Below, piece by piece: positions 34,496 through 45,060 of a stretch of DNA of 64,000 nucleotides. Below the pieces are notes generated by a model. That model made no database searches. It was not told where the DNA came from and saw nothing but the letters and a program-made list of their open reading frames with translations. The position numbers were made by a program, and so were the translations under genes. The stretch covers positions 85,427 to 149,426 of the forward strand of contig JASANC010003287.1 of the NCBI GenBank assembly GCA_030248135.1, read 5' to 3'. Position 1 is the stretch's first letter, and each line of letters begins with the position of its first letter. Source of the DNA: Theristus sp. LFF4_11. Its lineage: Eukaryota > Nematoda > Chromadorea > Monhysterida > Xyalidae.

Positions 34496-36521
34496 ATGAG
34501 TCGCGGCAGCCGTGGAAGCCGCGCTTCGATTCGTCGGTCGGTTGTAAAAGAGTCACGTTACGATAAAATTGAACGAGAGACACAGAATGAAGATTGGTAC
34601 CACGGTCTGTTGCCTCGCGAGGACATCGTCAAGATGCTCAAGAACGACGGCGACTTTCTCGTGCGCAGCACCGAGGTTGAGACGAACACCGACAAACGGC
34701 ACTACGTCATCAGCGTCATGCACGGCGGCGAGGTCGCAAGTTTTGGCGCTTTGAAACAAACTTTGAACTTGCCAATTCGATTGACTTAAATTCAAGCATA
34801 ACGTTCGTTCAAAACTTCTACGAGCTTTCTGACACTGCAGCCACGTCACGTCGTCGTGCACGTGAACGCGCGAGGCTACACGATCAACCCGAAAGACGAC
34901 CGACACATGTTTCCATCGGTGTCGGCGTTGGTCAACTTCTACCACGAATACAAAGCGCCGCTGCCATATTTCGACTATCGTCTCTCGACGCCCATTCCAC
35001 GGCAGCCCTGGGAGTTGCGTCACGATCAAATCAAACTGAAGAAGAAAATCGGTGAAGGTTAGTGTGGTCTTTGTTTGACTAATTTTCCAACAAAGAGTTT
35101 ATTTTTCAATTGAAATAGTATCATTTTTTCATAGGAGCATTCGGCGAGGTGTTTTCCGGCACGCTGACCACGTTTGACAACGAACAGAAAGAGGTGGCTG
35201 TAAAATGCAGTCACGAGTCGCAGGTGCTGTCAAAGGAACAGATCGCAGCCATACTAGCGGAGTCTCGAGTGATGCAGAAGTTGAAACATCGCAACATCGT
35301 GCAGTTCTTCGGCGTCGCGGCCGAGAAACAACCGCTGATGATTGTGATGGAGCTCGTCAAGGGCGGATCCTTGGTTGCATATCTCCGTCAGTACTACCAG
35401 TCGATAACGATGGCTGCTCGAGTTTGTGTAACATGAAAGAATCACAATTCAAGACTTGACACCTTTCGTGAAAACTTACTTCATCCAATGGACAGATCGG
35501 TTACTGCTCGGACGCCGCCGACGGCCTGACGTACTTACACGGAGAAGAAAAACTCCACCGAGACATTGCCGCGCGCAACTGTTTGATCGATGAAGATGGC
35601 GTCGTGAAGATTTCGGATTTCGGCTTGGCGCATGAAGGTTTGTCAATTGTAAAACTTTAAAAACAAATAAAATTTTGACTGGTCGACAAAAAATGTCATT
35701 TGAAGGCACAACCTATCGAATCACGACGCCGAGCAAAGTGCCGCTTCGGTGGCTGGCACCGGAAACTCTGCGCAAAGCGACCTATTCACAAAAGTCCGAC
35801 GTCTGGGCGTTCGGCATTCTTGTCTGGGAAACTTTTAACGACGGCAAAGATCCATACCCCGGCATGCGTCCGCACGAAGCAGCGCAGAAAGTTAAGGATG
35901 AACAGTATCGAATGGACCTTACCTCGTGCAATATGCCGCCAGTGGTACGGATTGTTTTGGATTGTCACTGAGAAAAATTTGCATAAAAAAGAGGAAGACA
36001 CAAATTTACTTCTGAGAGTCCAAAAACGAAAGCTATTTTTAATCGCCCAAATCAATTGTTTTTCGGAACCCGACAAGTGTTAATCACTTTTGCTTTTGTT
36101 TCTTACCGCCCAAGGTATCGACCAAGTTATCGACTGCTTTCTCGAGCAAGTCATTGATTGTTTCATGTCGTTGTTGCAGTCATCATCCTAGTATAGATTT
36201 TTTAGCGTGTCAGAAAAGCGCTGTCAGAAAACTAAAAAACAGTGATTAAAGTGAAAAATACAAAAGCAACAACATTGTTTCTGCTGTCAGCGTTTTCCAC
36301 GCATCTTTAAATTTTAAAAACAATTAAAATGTTCTTTTTTCGTATCAGTTTAAACAAACAACTGAAACAAATAGCGTCACAGCGCATTTCAGCTGCAAAA
36401 ATTGGTTGAAGGCTGTTGGGAGGAGAAACCGGATCAGAGACCAACGATGGAGACGCTTGCCACCGGAATCCGACAACTGTTGAAGACGCCGACTGGTCAA
36501 GCAGCCAGTGAAACAAAGTGA
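34496..36521 (+). CDS. Fes/Fer-like SH2-tyrosine kinase
   Basis: Cytoplasmic protein tyrosine kinase. Exons 34496-34732, 34841-35057, 35135-35421, 35496-35637, 35706-35944 and 36393-36521 give 416 residues with consistent phases. A basic Ser/Arg-rich N-terminus precedes the SH2 domain (WYHGLLPRED at 34, FLVR Arg57). The kinase domain follows at about 147-405: GEGAFGEVF loop, VAVK Lys175, HRDIAARN (catalytic Asp270), DFG Asp288, RWLAPE and DVWAFGILVWETF. The last exon supplies the C-lobe WEEKPDQRPTMETL. There is no F-BAR domain, which fits the short kinases amplified in nematodes. The next-to-last donor is placed at GTG|GTACGG so that the last exon stays in phase. Start Met chosen at the basic run; an in-phase upstream extension exists (see orphan SH2). 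Confidence 0.93.
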
Positions 36522-37146
36522 TACCAACCAAAGTTAATAATGACTAATCACAATGAACCACACAATTGTGACATGCCAAATTCATTTTCAAATTCATTTC
36601 ACTTTCAACCTGTATTTTGACCTCCACACAAAAATTTCAATACGAAAACCGTGATATGATCGGCCACACTTGTCATTCTTCTAAAATTCTGGTTCCATGA
36701 ATTCATCAGTTCAGTTGAAATGGTAAATAAATGAATCGGAGGCTGAGCAAAACACTGGCCGTTCTTGTGTTTGCGTCTTTTTGCCATGATTTTACACAAG
36801 ACCGATGTTGCTGATTGCGTATTTGCAGCTGAACTGAAAGCATTTCTAAAAGAATTTCTTTGCTTATTAATTTAAAATTATATATTCAGTCAGCACTGTT
36901 CCAAAAAGAAAACGCAAAGTAGAATTATTGGTCTGGTCTAACACTTTAAAATATAGGGAATCAGCTGATTGGCCGCAGGCCGACCGAGGCTGCTCTGCTC
37001 ACACTCCGCGCACCCTTCTTTTTTTGTGGATCTGGATTCTATTGAAACGCCATTACAAAAGTTGTTCAAGCCAAAAATCAAGCGGTAAAACGGTCCAAAA
37101 TGTTTTTCAAGCATTCAACATGATGTCAAAGAAAGTAAGATTTTTG
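36522..37146. other. Spacer after the kinase gene
   Basis: Kinase 3' UTR and AT-rich DNA. A half copy of MITE-C (TAGGGAATCAGCTGATTGG) lies at about 36955-36975. No coding frame. Confidence 0.6.
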
Positions 37147-40100
37147 TTGAACGGGTCAGGACAAAACCCCTCCCCTCGCCTCCCCTCCCCTCCTCCTTTT
37201 TGGAGGACAAAACCCCTCCCCTCCCCTCCCCTCCCCTCCCCTCCCCTCCTGAGACAGGACAAAACCCCTCCCCTCCTCCAACAAAAATTAAAAAAATGTC
37301 AAATTTTGATTTTTAAGGATTACGGTAACTCCGGCAGTGGGTCTCGACTAGGGTTAGGGGGAAAAAATCCGGATTTTTTTTAAATTAAAATTTTTTTTTT
37401 TTAATTTTTTTACAAGTTAGGTTTGTTCGAAGCGTCTCGTCGAGCTGAGTTCATCTAGACTTTTTTCAGAACGATCCGGAAAACTATAAGAGCGAAAATC
37501 GTGTTTTATTGAAATTATGTCCATTTCATAGAGGGAAAGTTGCATTTTCAACAGTAAAACAGGACAATTTTCGACGTGTACTTGAATATTGAACCGTTCT
37601 TAGTTGTTCCTCTTTAGAAAATTACCAAAATTTGACTGTGTTCAAAAATTCCTGTTTGCTGTAGCTAAGTCGGCAACCCCTGTCGACCCGGTCGCCCCCC
37701 CCCCCCCCCAAGACACTTACTTTCAGGTTCAACCAGCTATGCTATCTGCCACATGGCGAGAGCCCACTCTTCAAATCATCGTATCGAAAACACGTACCAT
37801 GATTTCGCGATCACGTTGCGGGCAACTGACAGACGCAAGTTTAACACGTTAGTTTAGCTCAGCACGCAAGTTTTAACATGTGGCCATGTTATCGGGTATC
37901 TGAAAAACGGTCGTGTGATGTGGTATTAACCAACATCCCCGCTCCAATTGTTTAACAATATATCGCACAACTCCATTGTAGACCTATAACGTACGCCAAT
38001 CAACAAGATATCATGTTCATCTCATGGCCTACCGACTGAAAAAACATGTTCTAAGTTGCAAGAAAACGATTTCTGAAACGATATTTCAATTCAGTTAAGT
38101 CATTTCAACGCTAAAAATTGACTCTAGAAGTCATCCAAATCGAAAAACATGGAGTACGTCGGTCAAAATGACCAAATAATGACATGTACCTAAGCACACA
38201 AAGAAGTTGGGAAGAAAATTTGGTTTGAACTTTCAAAAAATTATGCCATAAATCGAATTTTCAGAGCAAAGTAGAAGAAAAATTTTTCAAATTTTTTTTT
38301 AAGTTTGAAAAAAAAATCCAAATTTTTTTTTTAAAACGAAAAAAAAATAAAAAAAAATTTTTTTCAAAGCCCCTAACCCTAGTCTCGACACGAATAACAC
38401 AGGTTACGGTAATTTAGGGTCTTGACACGAAGTTGCTGAAAACCACTTTGTTTCATGTGAATAACAGTTGAAACCTTTCACAAACATGCAGCATTATAAC
38501 AGAATGTCAAAAAATCGGATGTCAAGGATTACGGTATCTTGGCAGTGGGTCTCGACACGATTTTTTTAAAAACGTCCCTGATTGCCAGGAAAACTTACTA
38601 GAATGATAGATATCGTTCACATGATTGCATAAAAGTGTCATATATCGGAAGTTTGGTCACACGGGTTACGGTAGCGGTTGTTTTGGGTCTTGACACGAAG
38701 TTGCTGAAAACCACTTTGTTTCCTGTGAATAACAGTTGAAACTTTTCAGAAACATCCAGCATCATAACAGAATGTCAAAAAATCGAATGTCAAGGATTAC
38801 GGTAACTCTGCAGTGGGTCTCGACACGATTTTTTAAAAACGTCCTTGATTGCCAGGAAAAGCTACTAGAATGATAGATATCGTTCACATGATTGCATAAA
38901 ACGGTCATATATCGGAAGTTTGGTCACACGGGTTACGGTAGCGGTTGTTTTGGGTCTTGACACGAAGTTGCTGAAAACCACTTTGTTTCTTGTGAATAAC
39001 AGTTGAAACTTTTCAGAAACATGCAGCATCATAACAGAATGTCAAAAAATCGGATGTCAAGGATTACGGTAACTCTGCAGTGGGTCTCGACACGGTTTTT
39101 TAAAAACGTCCTTGATTGCCAGGAAAAGCTACTAGAATGATAGATATCGTTCACATGATTGCATGAAACGGTCTTATGTCGAATGTTTGGTCACACGGGT
39201 TACGGTAGCGGTCGTTTTGGGTCTTGACACGAAGTTGCTGAAAACCACTTTGTTTCTTGAGAATAACCGTTGAAACTTTTCAGAAACATGCAGCATCATA
39301 ACGGAATGTCAAAAAATCGGATGTCAAGGATTACGGTAACTCTGCAGTGGGTCTCGACACGATTTTTTTTAAACGTCCCTGATTGCCAGGAAAAGCTACT
39401 AGAATGATAGCTATCGTTCACATGATTGCATAAAACGATCATATATCGGAAGTTTGGTCCGACGGGTTACGGTAACGGTCGTTTTGGGTCTTGACACGAA
39501 GTTGCTGAAAACCACTTTGTTTCTTGTGAATAACAGTTGAAACTTTTCAGAAACATGCAGCATCATAACAGAATGTAAAAATATTGGACGTCAAGGATTA
39601 CGGTAACTCTGCAGTGGGTCTCGACACGAAGTTGCTGAAAACCACTTTGTTTCTTGCAAATAAAAGTAGCTTTTCCTGGCAATCAGGGAGGTTTTAAAAA
39701 AACCGTGTTGAGACCCACTGCAGAGTTACCGTAATCCTTGACATCCGATTTTTTGACATTCTCTTATGATGTTGCATGTTTCTGAAAAGTTTCAACTGTT
39801 ATTCACAAGAAACAAAGTGGTTTTCAGCAACTTCGTGTCAAGACCCAAAACAACCGCTACCGTAACCCGTGTGACCAAACTTCCGATATATGACCGTTTT
39901 ATGCAATCATGTGAACGATATCTATCATTCTAGTAAGTTTTCCTGGCAATCAGGGACGTTTTTAAAAAATCGTGTCGAGACCCACTGCAGAGTTACCGTA
40001 ATCCTTGACATCCGATTTTTTGACATTCTCTTATGATGCTGCATGTTTTTGAAAAGTTTCAACTGTTATTCACTAGAAACAAAGTGGTTTTCAGCAACTT

Positions 40101-40878
40101 CGTGTCAAGACCCAAAACAACCGCTACCGTAACCCGTGTGACCAAACTTCCGATATATGACCGTTTTATGCAATCATGTGAACGATATCTATCATTCTAG
40201 TAGCTTTTCCTGGCAATCAGGGACGTTTTTAAAAAATCGTGTCGAGACCCACTGCAGAGTTACCGTAATCCTTGACATCCAATATTTTGACATTTTGTTA
40301 CAATGCTGCATGTTTCTGAAAGGTTTCAACTTTTATTCACAAGAAACAAAGTGGTTTTTAGCAACTTCGTGTCAAGACCCAAAACAACCGCTACCGTAAC
40401 CCGTGTGACAAAACTTCCGATATATGACCGTTTTATGCAATCATGTGAACGATATCTATCATTCTAGTAGCTTTTCCTGGCAATCAAGGACGTTTTTAAA
40501 AAATCGTGTCGAGACCCACTGCAGAGTTACCGTAATCCTTGACATTCGATTTTTTGACATTCTGTTATAATGCTGCATGTTTCTGAAAGGTTTCAACTGT
40601 TATTCACATGAAACAAAGTGGTTTTCAGCAACTTCGTGTCAAGACCCTAAATTACCGTAACCTGTGTTATTCGTGTCGAGACCCACTGCCGGAGTTACCG
40701 TAATCCTTAAAAATCAAAATTTGACATTTTTTTAATTTTTGTTGGAGGAGGGGAGGGGTTTTGTCCTGTCGCAGGAGGGGAGGGGAGGGGAGGGGAGGGG
40801 AGGGGAGGGGTTTTGTCCTCCAAAAAGGAGGAGGGGAGGGGAGGGGAGGGGAGGGGTTTTGTCCTGACCCTTGTTGAA
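37147..40878. repeat. Large imperfect palindrome of ~270 bp satellite units
   Basis: Left boundary GTTGAACGGGTCAGGACAAA plus a CCCCT-rich tract (37165-37280) returns inverted as an AGGGG tract and TTTTGTCCTGACCCTTGTTG at 40740-40878. Inside, direct repeats of ~268-270 bp (GGGTTACGGTAGCGGTTGTT ... GTCAAGGATTACGGTAACTC ... GAATGATAGATATCGTTCAC) run five times in the left arm (about 38400-39650) and about four times inverted in the right arm (39660-40700). The centre is near 39655. Removing the 1035 bp insertion at 37348 makes the arms nearly equal apart from one unit. No coding frame. Confidence 0.9.
37348..38382. mobile_element. CTAGGG-terminal DNA element, intact copy with TSD
   Basis: 1035 bp with 13 bp terminal inverted repeats CTAGGGTTAGGGG / CCCCTAACCCTAG. 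It is flanked by the 6 bp duplication TCTCGA (37342-37347 and 38383-38388). The unoccupied target, with a single TCTCGA (read as TCGAGA on the + strand), survives in the opposite arm of the palindrome at about 40676-40681. No transposase frame, so it is non-autonomous. Relatives at 31.3-32.6 and 32.6-33.7 kb. Confidence 0.9.
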
Positions 40879-41087
40879 CTTGTTGAAAAATTGTGCAGAT
40901 GTGAGGCTTTCAGACTTTCAGAGGATATTGGGGAAAATTCTTTGAATTAAAAACATGGCATTTTTTGGTTTTTCTCTAATTTTTAAACAAGATTTTTATT
41001 CAGCAACAAACAGTGGGTTTATTATTTATGGCCGGCATTGGCCACTAACCTAACAACAAGCCTAACCTAACAGCTGAGAACACTAAC

Positions 41088-44000
41088 ATGACTCGCTCCA
41101 ATCGAAATCGCGCTCAGCGCAAACGTGGCGGTGGCAGAGGAAAACAAAACAAACAAGCGTTGTTCCATCGTCGTGGTGGTGCCACCGGTTCACGTTCAAT
41201 CGGCGACGGCGATGTCGGCCATGCACAAAATGACAATGGCAACAGTCAGAGTGAACGGGGCCATCTTGATGTGGTCACTGATTTCGATGGGGACACACCA
41301 TCATGCCCGCATGGTCTGTGCTCTGTTGTCAGTTTGTTCTCAGCATTTTTTGTTTTTTGGAGACGTCTTTATTTTTTTTGTCAAGAAAAGTCATGGAAGT
41401 ATAGAACACTAGACACGTTAAATGGATTTTTTTAAAGAGAAATAATGGAAGCATTCGAAGAAGACTAAAACCATAAAAAACAGCGCCACCTGTGCTTTAC
41501 AGGGCCGACGTTACTGTTCGAACGAAGACGAAGTAAAGGACAGGAAAACGACAGGGTCCAGCGATTCTTTGCCTGTGCCGTTTGCCGTTCACGAAAGCGC
41601 TGTGTGTTTTACAAGCCGTTTGACGCGCAAGATTCCTCAAGCGAAAAGAAGCCAAGACTGACTCTGGGTGACCGTGACAGGGAACAACACTCGATCGCTG
41701 TTAGCAAGAAAGAGAGAACCGCGTTGTGGAAACGGTAACAATATTTACTTGAATGTGACCTTTTGTGAGAACGTAAGAAATTATCTATGCGGTATCAAGC
41801 ACTGTCGTTTTCTCCAGGTTTCTCGATGTCACGAAAAACGTCGGCAGCAATGGAGCAACGGGCAAGTGCTTTTCTGAGCCTCCACTTATCGTGTTTACAG
41901 TATCATAGTAAAGTCAGTGGATCCTATTTCGTTTGATTGATCAAATGATCCACGTCCGGGTATGACAATATAGGGTTGACTTGGGAAATAAAACCGGGGT
42001 TTTCGGTCATTTTTATTTCCGTTTTTTCTTCCAAAAATGAAAAACCTTTTTCTCTGATTATCTAAAAATTTTCGTTGTTGGGGCGATGATATCGCTTAAT
42101 TGCATTTTGCAAAACTCAAAAAAATAAACTGTGCTAAACTCAAATTGAAATGCATTCTACTTAAGAACACTAATTTCAACTGTATTACTAATTGGTTTTC
42201 CTGGCGATATAAAAACCAGTTTTTTCCATCCCTAGTTGTGTGTGAGTGTCATTGGCAGCAATTTTCCAAATACCAAGTGAATTACAGACGCTCTTTATTG
42301 CAAAACGTGTGAAACGTTGCTGAACAGTGGCGAGCGCGCAAAACATTCGGGATCGGGACACGCTTTGACGACGTCGCTGACCAAACGACAGTTGCGACAT
42401 CCGACCTTGCTGCTGCAGGCGCGCGCGGACGCTCAGAAAGAAGCCGTTCGTGGGTTTTCAAAGTCATTTCATTTGGTTGCTGATCTGCCGATTTCATCAT
42501 CTGCTTCGCGAATTCGGAAACCATACAAAGTGTTAATAAAAATGAGTGGATGGTTAGTGTAGTTGTTGTTGTTGTTGGGAATTGTTTCTAGCTAGGGCTA
42601 ACCCAGAAAAGCGTACAGAACGCCGTCGAGAAGAGTGTCCATCGAGTTTTCTCTGCCATTAAGTGCCTATACACCCCTCGGCGGAACGCACAAACAATAG
42701 TCTAACGCGCTACCACCAGTGGTCAGTTCTATAAAAAGTGAATAGTGCTTGAAAAGTGAATAGTTCTACTCCAGGGTGTTCCAAAATTTAGACATTGACA
42801 AATTCCGGTTGAATACTTGAACCACAAGTTCATCTTTGACCGAAGTTTCTCATTGATTGGATTGATATTTCTAATTTCCACGCAAAACTGTTTGTCTTTG
42901 AAGCTCATGTCTCGATTATTTTTCCAGGATTTCTCAAAGACTAACTTTTGGAACACCCTGGAGTAAAAATGTTCACTTTTCAAAGACTATTCATTTTTAT
43001 AGAACTGACCACAGGCCACGAAGGGGACGGTATTTGATCATCAAATAACATCGATTGCGATGCTTTTCTCAGCAATACTGGTTCAGCGCCAGCTCGTGCG
43101 CTTTTCTGTTGTCGACTGCGAAGCGACTGAACGTGGATCGCGTCGTCTGCGTCGGCTGCCCGCGACTGTTCGAGAAGGCCAGGCAAAACAAGCTGCCCTG
43201 TTTTCTGCTCGACATTGACACGCGATTTGTGAGTAGCAGTGATGAATGTTATTCGAAACGTGAAGGCATTTTGTTTGCAGGCAAAGCGCTAATCGGTTGA
43301 ATCTGCTGTGACGGACCGTCGTCATGCTGAATCATCCCCCAATAGCTTTTCAAACGCAATCCGTACAGTGAACAGTGAATAATTTTATTGGAGCAGTCTG
43401 ATTGCCACAACAATTTTGTTTTGCCCGAGAGATGCACTTCTCGGATGTGGCCACCCCTGTTCTGCATCTGATGTTGCCAACTCAGGGAATCATCATACAG
43501 TTTTGGTTGTTTTCAGTGCCAGTTCCTCTCCCCGGAGCAGTTCGGTCTCTACAGCATGTTCGTGGATCACTTCTACAGCGAACACGACCGTCGGGCGCTC
43601 AAGTCGTTTTGTGCATCTGCAGCAAACGCGTCTGCATCGATGTTGTTCATTTGTGACCCACCGTTCGGCGGGCTTGTGGAGCCGCTGCTGAAATCGTTGC
43701 GTTCTTTGATCCGCTTTTCTGTTGGGTGAGTGGAATTTTTTCTTTAACACTTGATTATTTAGAGAATTCATGCTCCAACGGTCGCAAAGTAGTGTGCTTG
43801 CTTACGTTTTAGAGACTCCGAGAAAGCCAATACAATAGTGACGCTGCCGTATTTCCACGAGCAACGGGTGACGGCTGCTTGGCCGGAAGTTCGCATGACC
43901 GATTACAAGGTGCGAAATTGGTAATCGGCATTTTGGAATTTTGATTATGAAAATAAAAGTTATAAAATACAAATAATGATCATATGAAAGTGTTTTGTTG

Positions 44001-44737
44001 CACTGTTGTATTTTATCAGTATTCTTTGGTGGTGATTTCAGGTCACCTACGAAAACCATGCCGTTTTCAAGGCGGCAACAAAACCAGCTACCAGTGTGGT
44101 GCGGTTGTTCACGACAATTCCGCTCGCCGATTTCGTCTTGCCTGAATTGGAGCAGTATCGGTTTGTTTCTGATTGTCACAGATGTGTTCTTTCATTGAAA
44201 AAAATTGACAGACTTTGATTGAAAATCAGTTTTGACAAAAACTATTGCAGTTTCTGTTCGAAATGCGAGCGCTACGTGGCCGATGAAAATCGACATTGCG
44301 ACGTGTGCAATGCGTGCACGTCAAAGGTTCCGTGTCACGTTCATTTTGGCGTTGTTTGCTGTTTATCCAGTTTGCTCGCTGCACAGTTCAACTGTTGATG
44401 TGGCGTCATTTGACTCCAAGTGCCCACAAAAACAACTGTTTATGTTGCCATTGTGGTTGTATTCATGTTTCCACATGAGCAGGATGGCCGCGGCAGCGTG
44501 CATTGTCATTCGTGCGAACGTTGCGTGAAACGAACGTACCAGCATTGTCCCCACTGTGCCACGTGCCATCGGCCTACGGTGCCTTGTAAGCTGACGCAAA
44601 AGCTGCCCCCTCCTGAGTTGGAGACTACTCCTGACAAGGATGGAGACACTGAAGTTGCTGTTGCAAAGCGGCGCGTGAAGCGTCAGCAAAAGTCCGGAAA
44701 GATGAAGAAAACAGTGAAAAAATTGAAACTAGAGTGA
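41088..44737 (+). CDS. ZCCHC4: ZCCHC4, 28S rRNA N6-adenosine methyltransferase
   Basis: Installs m6A in 28S rRNA, acting in nucleus/nucleolus. Ten exons: 41088-41313, 41503-41734, 41818-41861, 42288-42445, 43073-43228, 43517-43725, 43813-43909, 44042-44160, 44251-44326, 44483-44737; 523 residues (human 513). A GRF-type zinc finger (CPHGPTLLFERR, then FFACAVCRSRKRCVFY) follows a basic N-terminus. Next come YCKTCETLL, the Rossmann-like core (VVCVGCPRL, FLLDID), the catalytic DPPF at about 319-322 in CDPPFGGLVEPL, and a Cys/His-rich DHHC-like region (CSKCERYV, CHSCERCVKRTYQHCPHC). The tail is Lys-rich. The CCHC knuckle that names the human protein is not seen. Exon 3 appears to end at a GC donor (GCAAGT). 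A polyadenylation signal AATAAA lies at 44815. A SINE and a MITE fill intron 4. Confidence 0.95.
42595..42716 (-). mobile_element. SINE-like copy, minus orientation
   Basis: Read on the minus strand it gives GGTAGCGCGTTAGACTATTG, then a unit ending TAGGCACTTAATGGCAGAGAAAACTCGATGG. It matches the copy at 49140-49300 in opposite orientation, but lacks the B-box-like part. It lies in ZCCHC4 intron 4, directly abutting a hairpin MITE. Confidence 0.65.
42717..43014. mobile_element. MITE-D, ~300 bp hairpin with GGTCAGTTCTATAAAAA ends
   Basis: Left arm GTGGTCAGTTCTATAAAAAG and right arm TTTTTATAGAACTGACCAC are complementary. The stem continues through GAATAGT, CTTTGAAAAGTGAA and CTCCAGGGTGTTCCAAAA. 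A diverged half copy is at 57720-57790 (ACACCCTGGCGTAAAAG to GACCGACCACAGG). Confidence 0.8.
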
Positions 44738-45060
44738 TTGATTGATAGAGTTTTGGTTCTGTCGGTGTAGTTGTTGTTTCTGTTGTGTTGAATTGTTGTT
44801 TTGTTGAGAAGTGTAATAAAATTACGATAGGTGAAATTTCGAGCAGTCATGATATTTTTGAATTAGCTTCAGCGCGTTACGTCGTGCCGACAGTCTGGAT
44901 GTACTTTATTTTTTAGTCCACGAAATGTCAAGATTTTTTTGCTTGTTCGTTTTTCGCGGTGATTTCAGATTTTTTTTCATTCACCAGCTTCCAAACATCC
45001 CATCCAGGGTGTCCATTCCAGGTGTTTTCGTGCACATTTCATTAACATACACTGACAATC
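44738..45060 (+). other. Short spacer between ZCCHC4 and ABHD16A
   Basis: 323 bp between stop and start. It holds an AATAAA at 44815-44820, a strong TTTCAG acceptor at about 44965 and a second possible acceptor (CATTCCAG) near 45020, both upstream of the ABHD16A start. Such acceptors would suit trans-splicing in a nematode operon, or simply a 5' UTR intron. Confidence 0.5.

Noticed and set aside
34496..36521. Syk/ZAP70 identity for the kinase
   Set aside because: The kinase domain and linker (IPRQPWELRHDQIKL before the glycine loop) follow the Fes/Fer pattern. The second SH2 is only an incomplete upstream segment.
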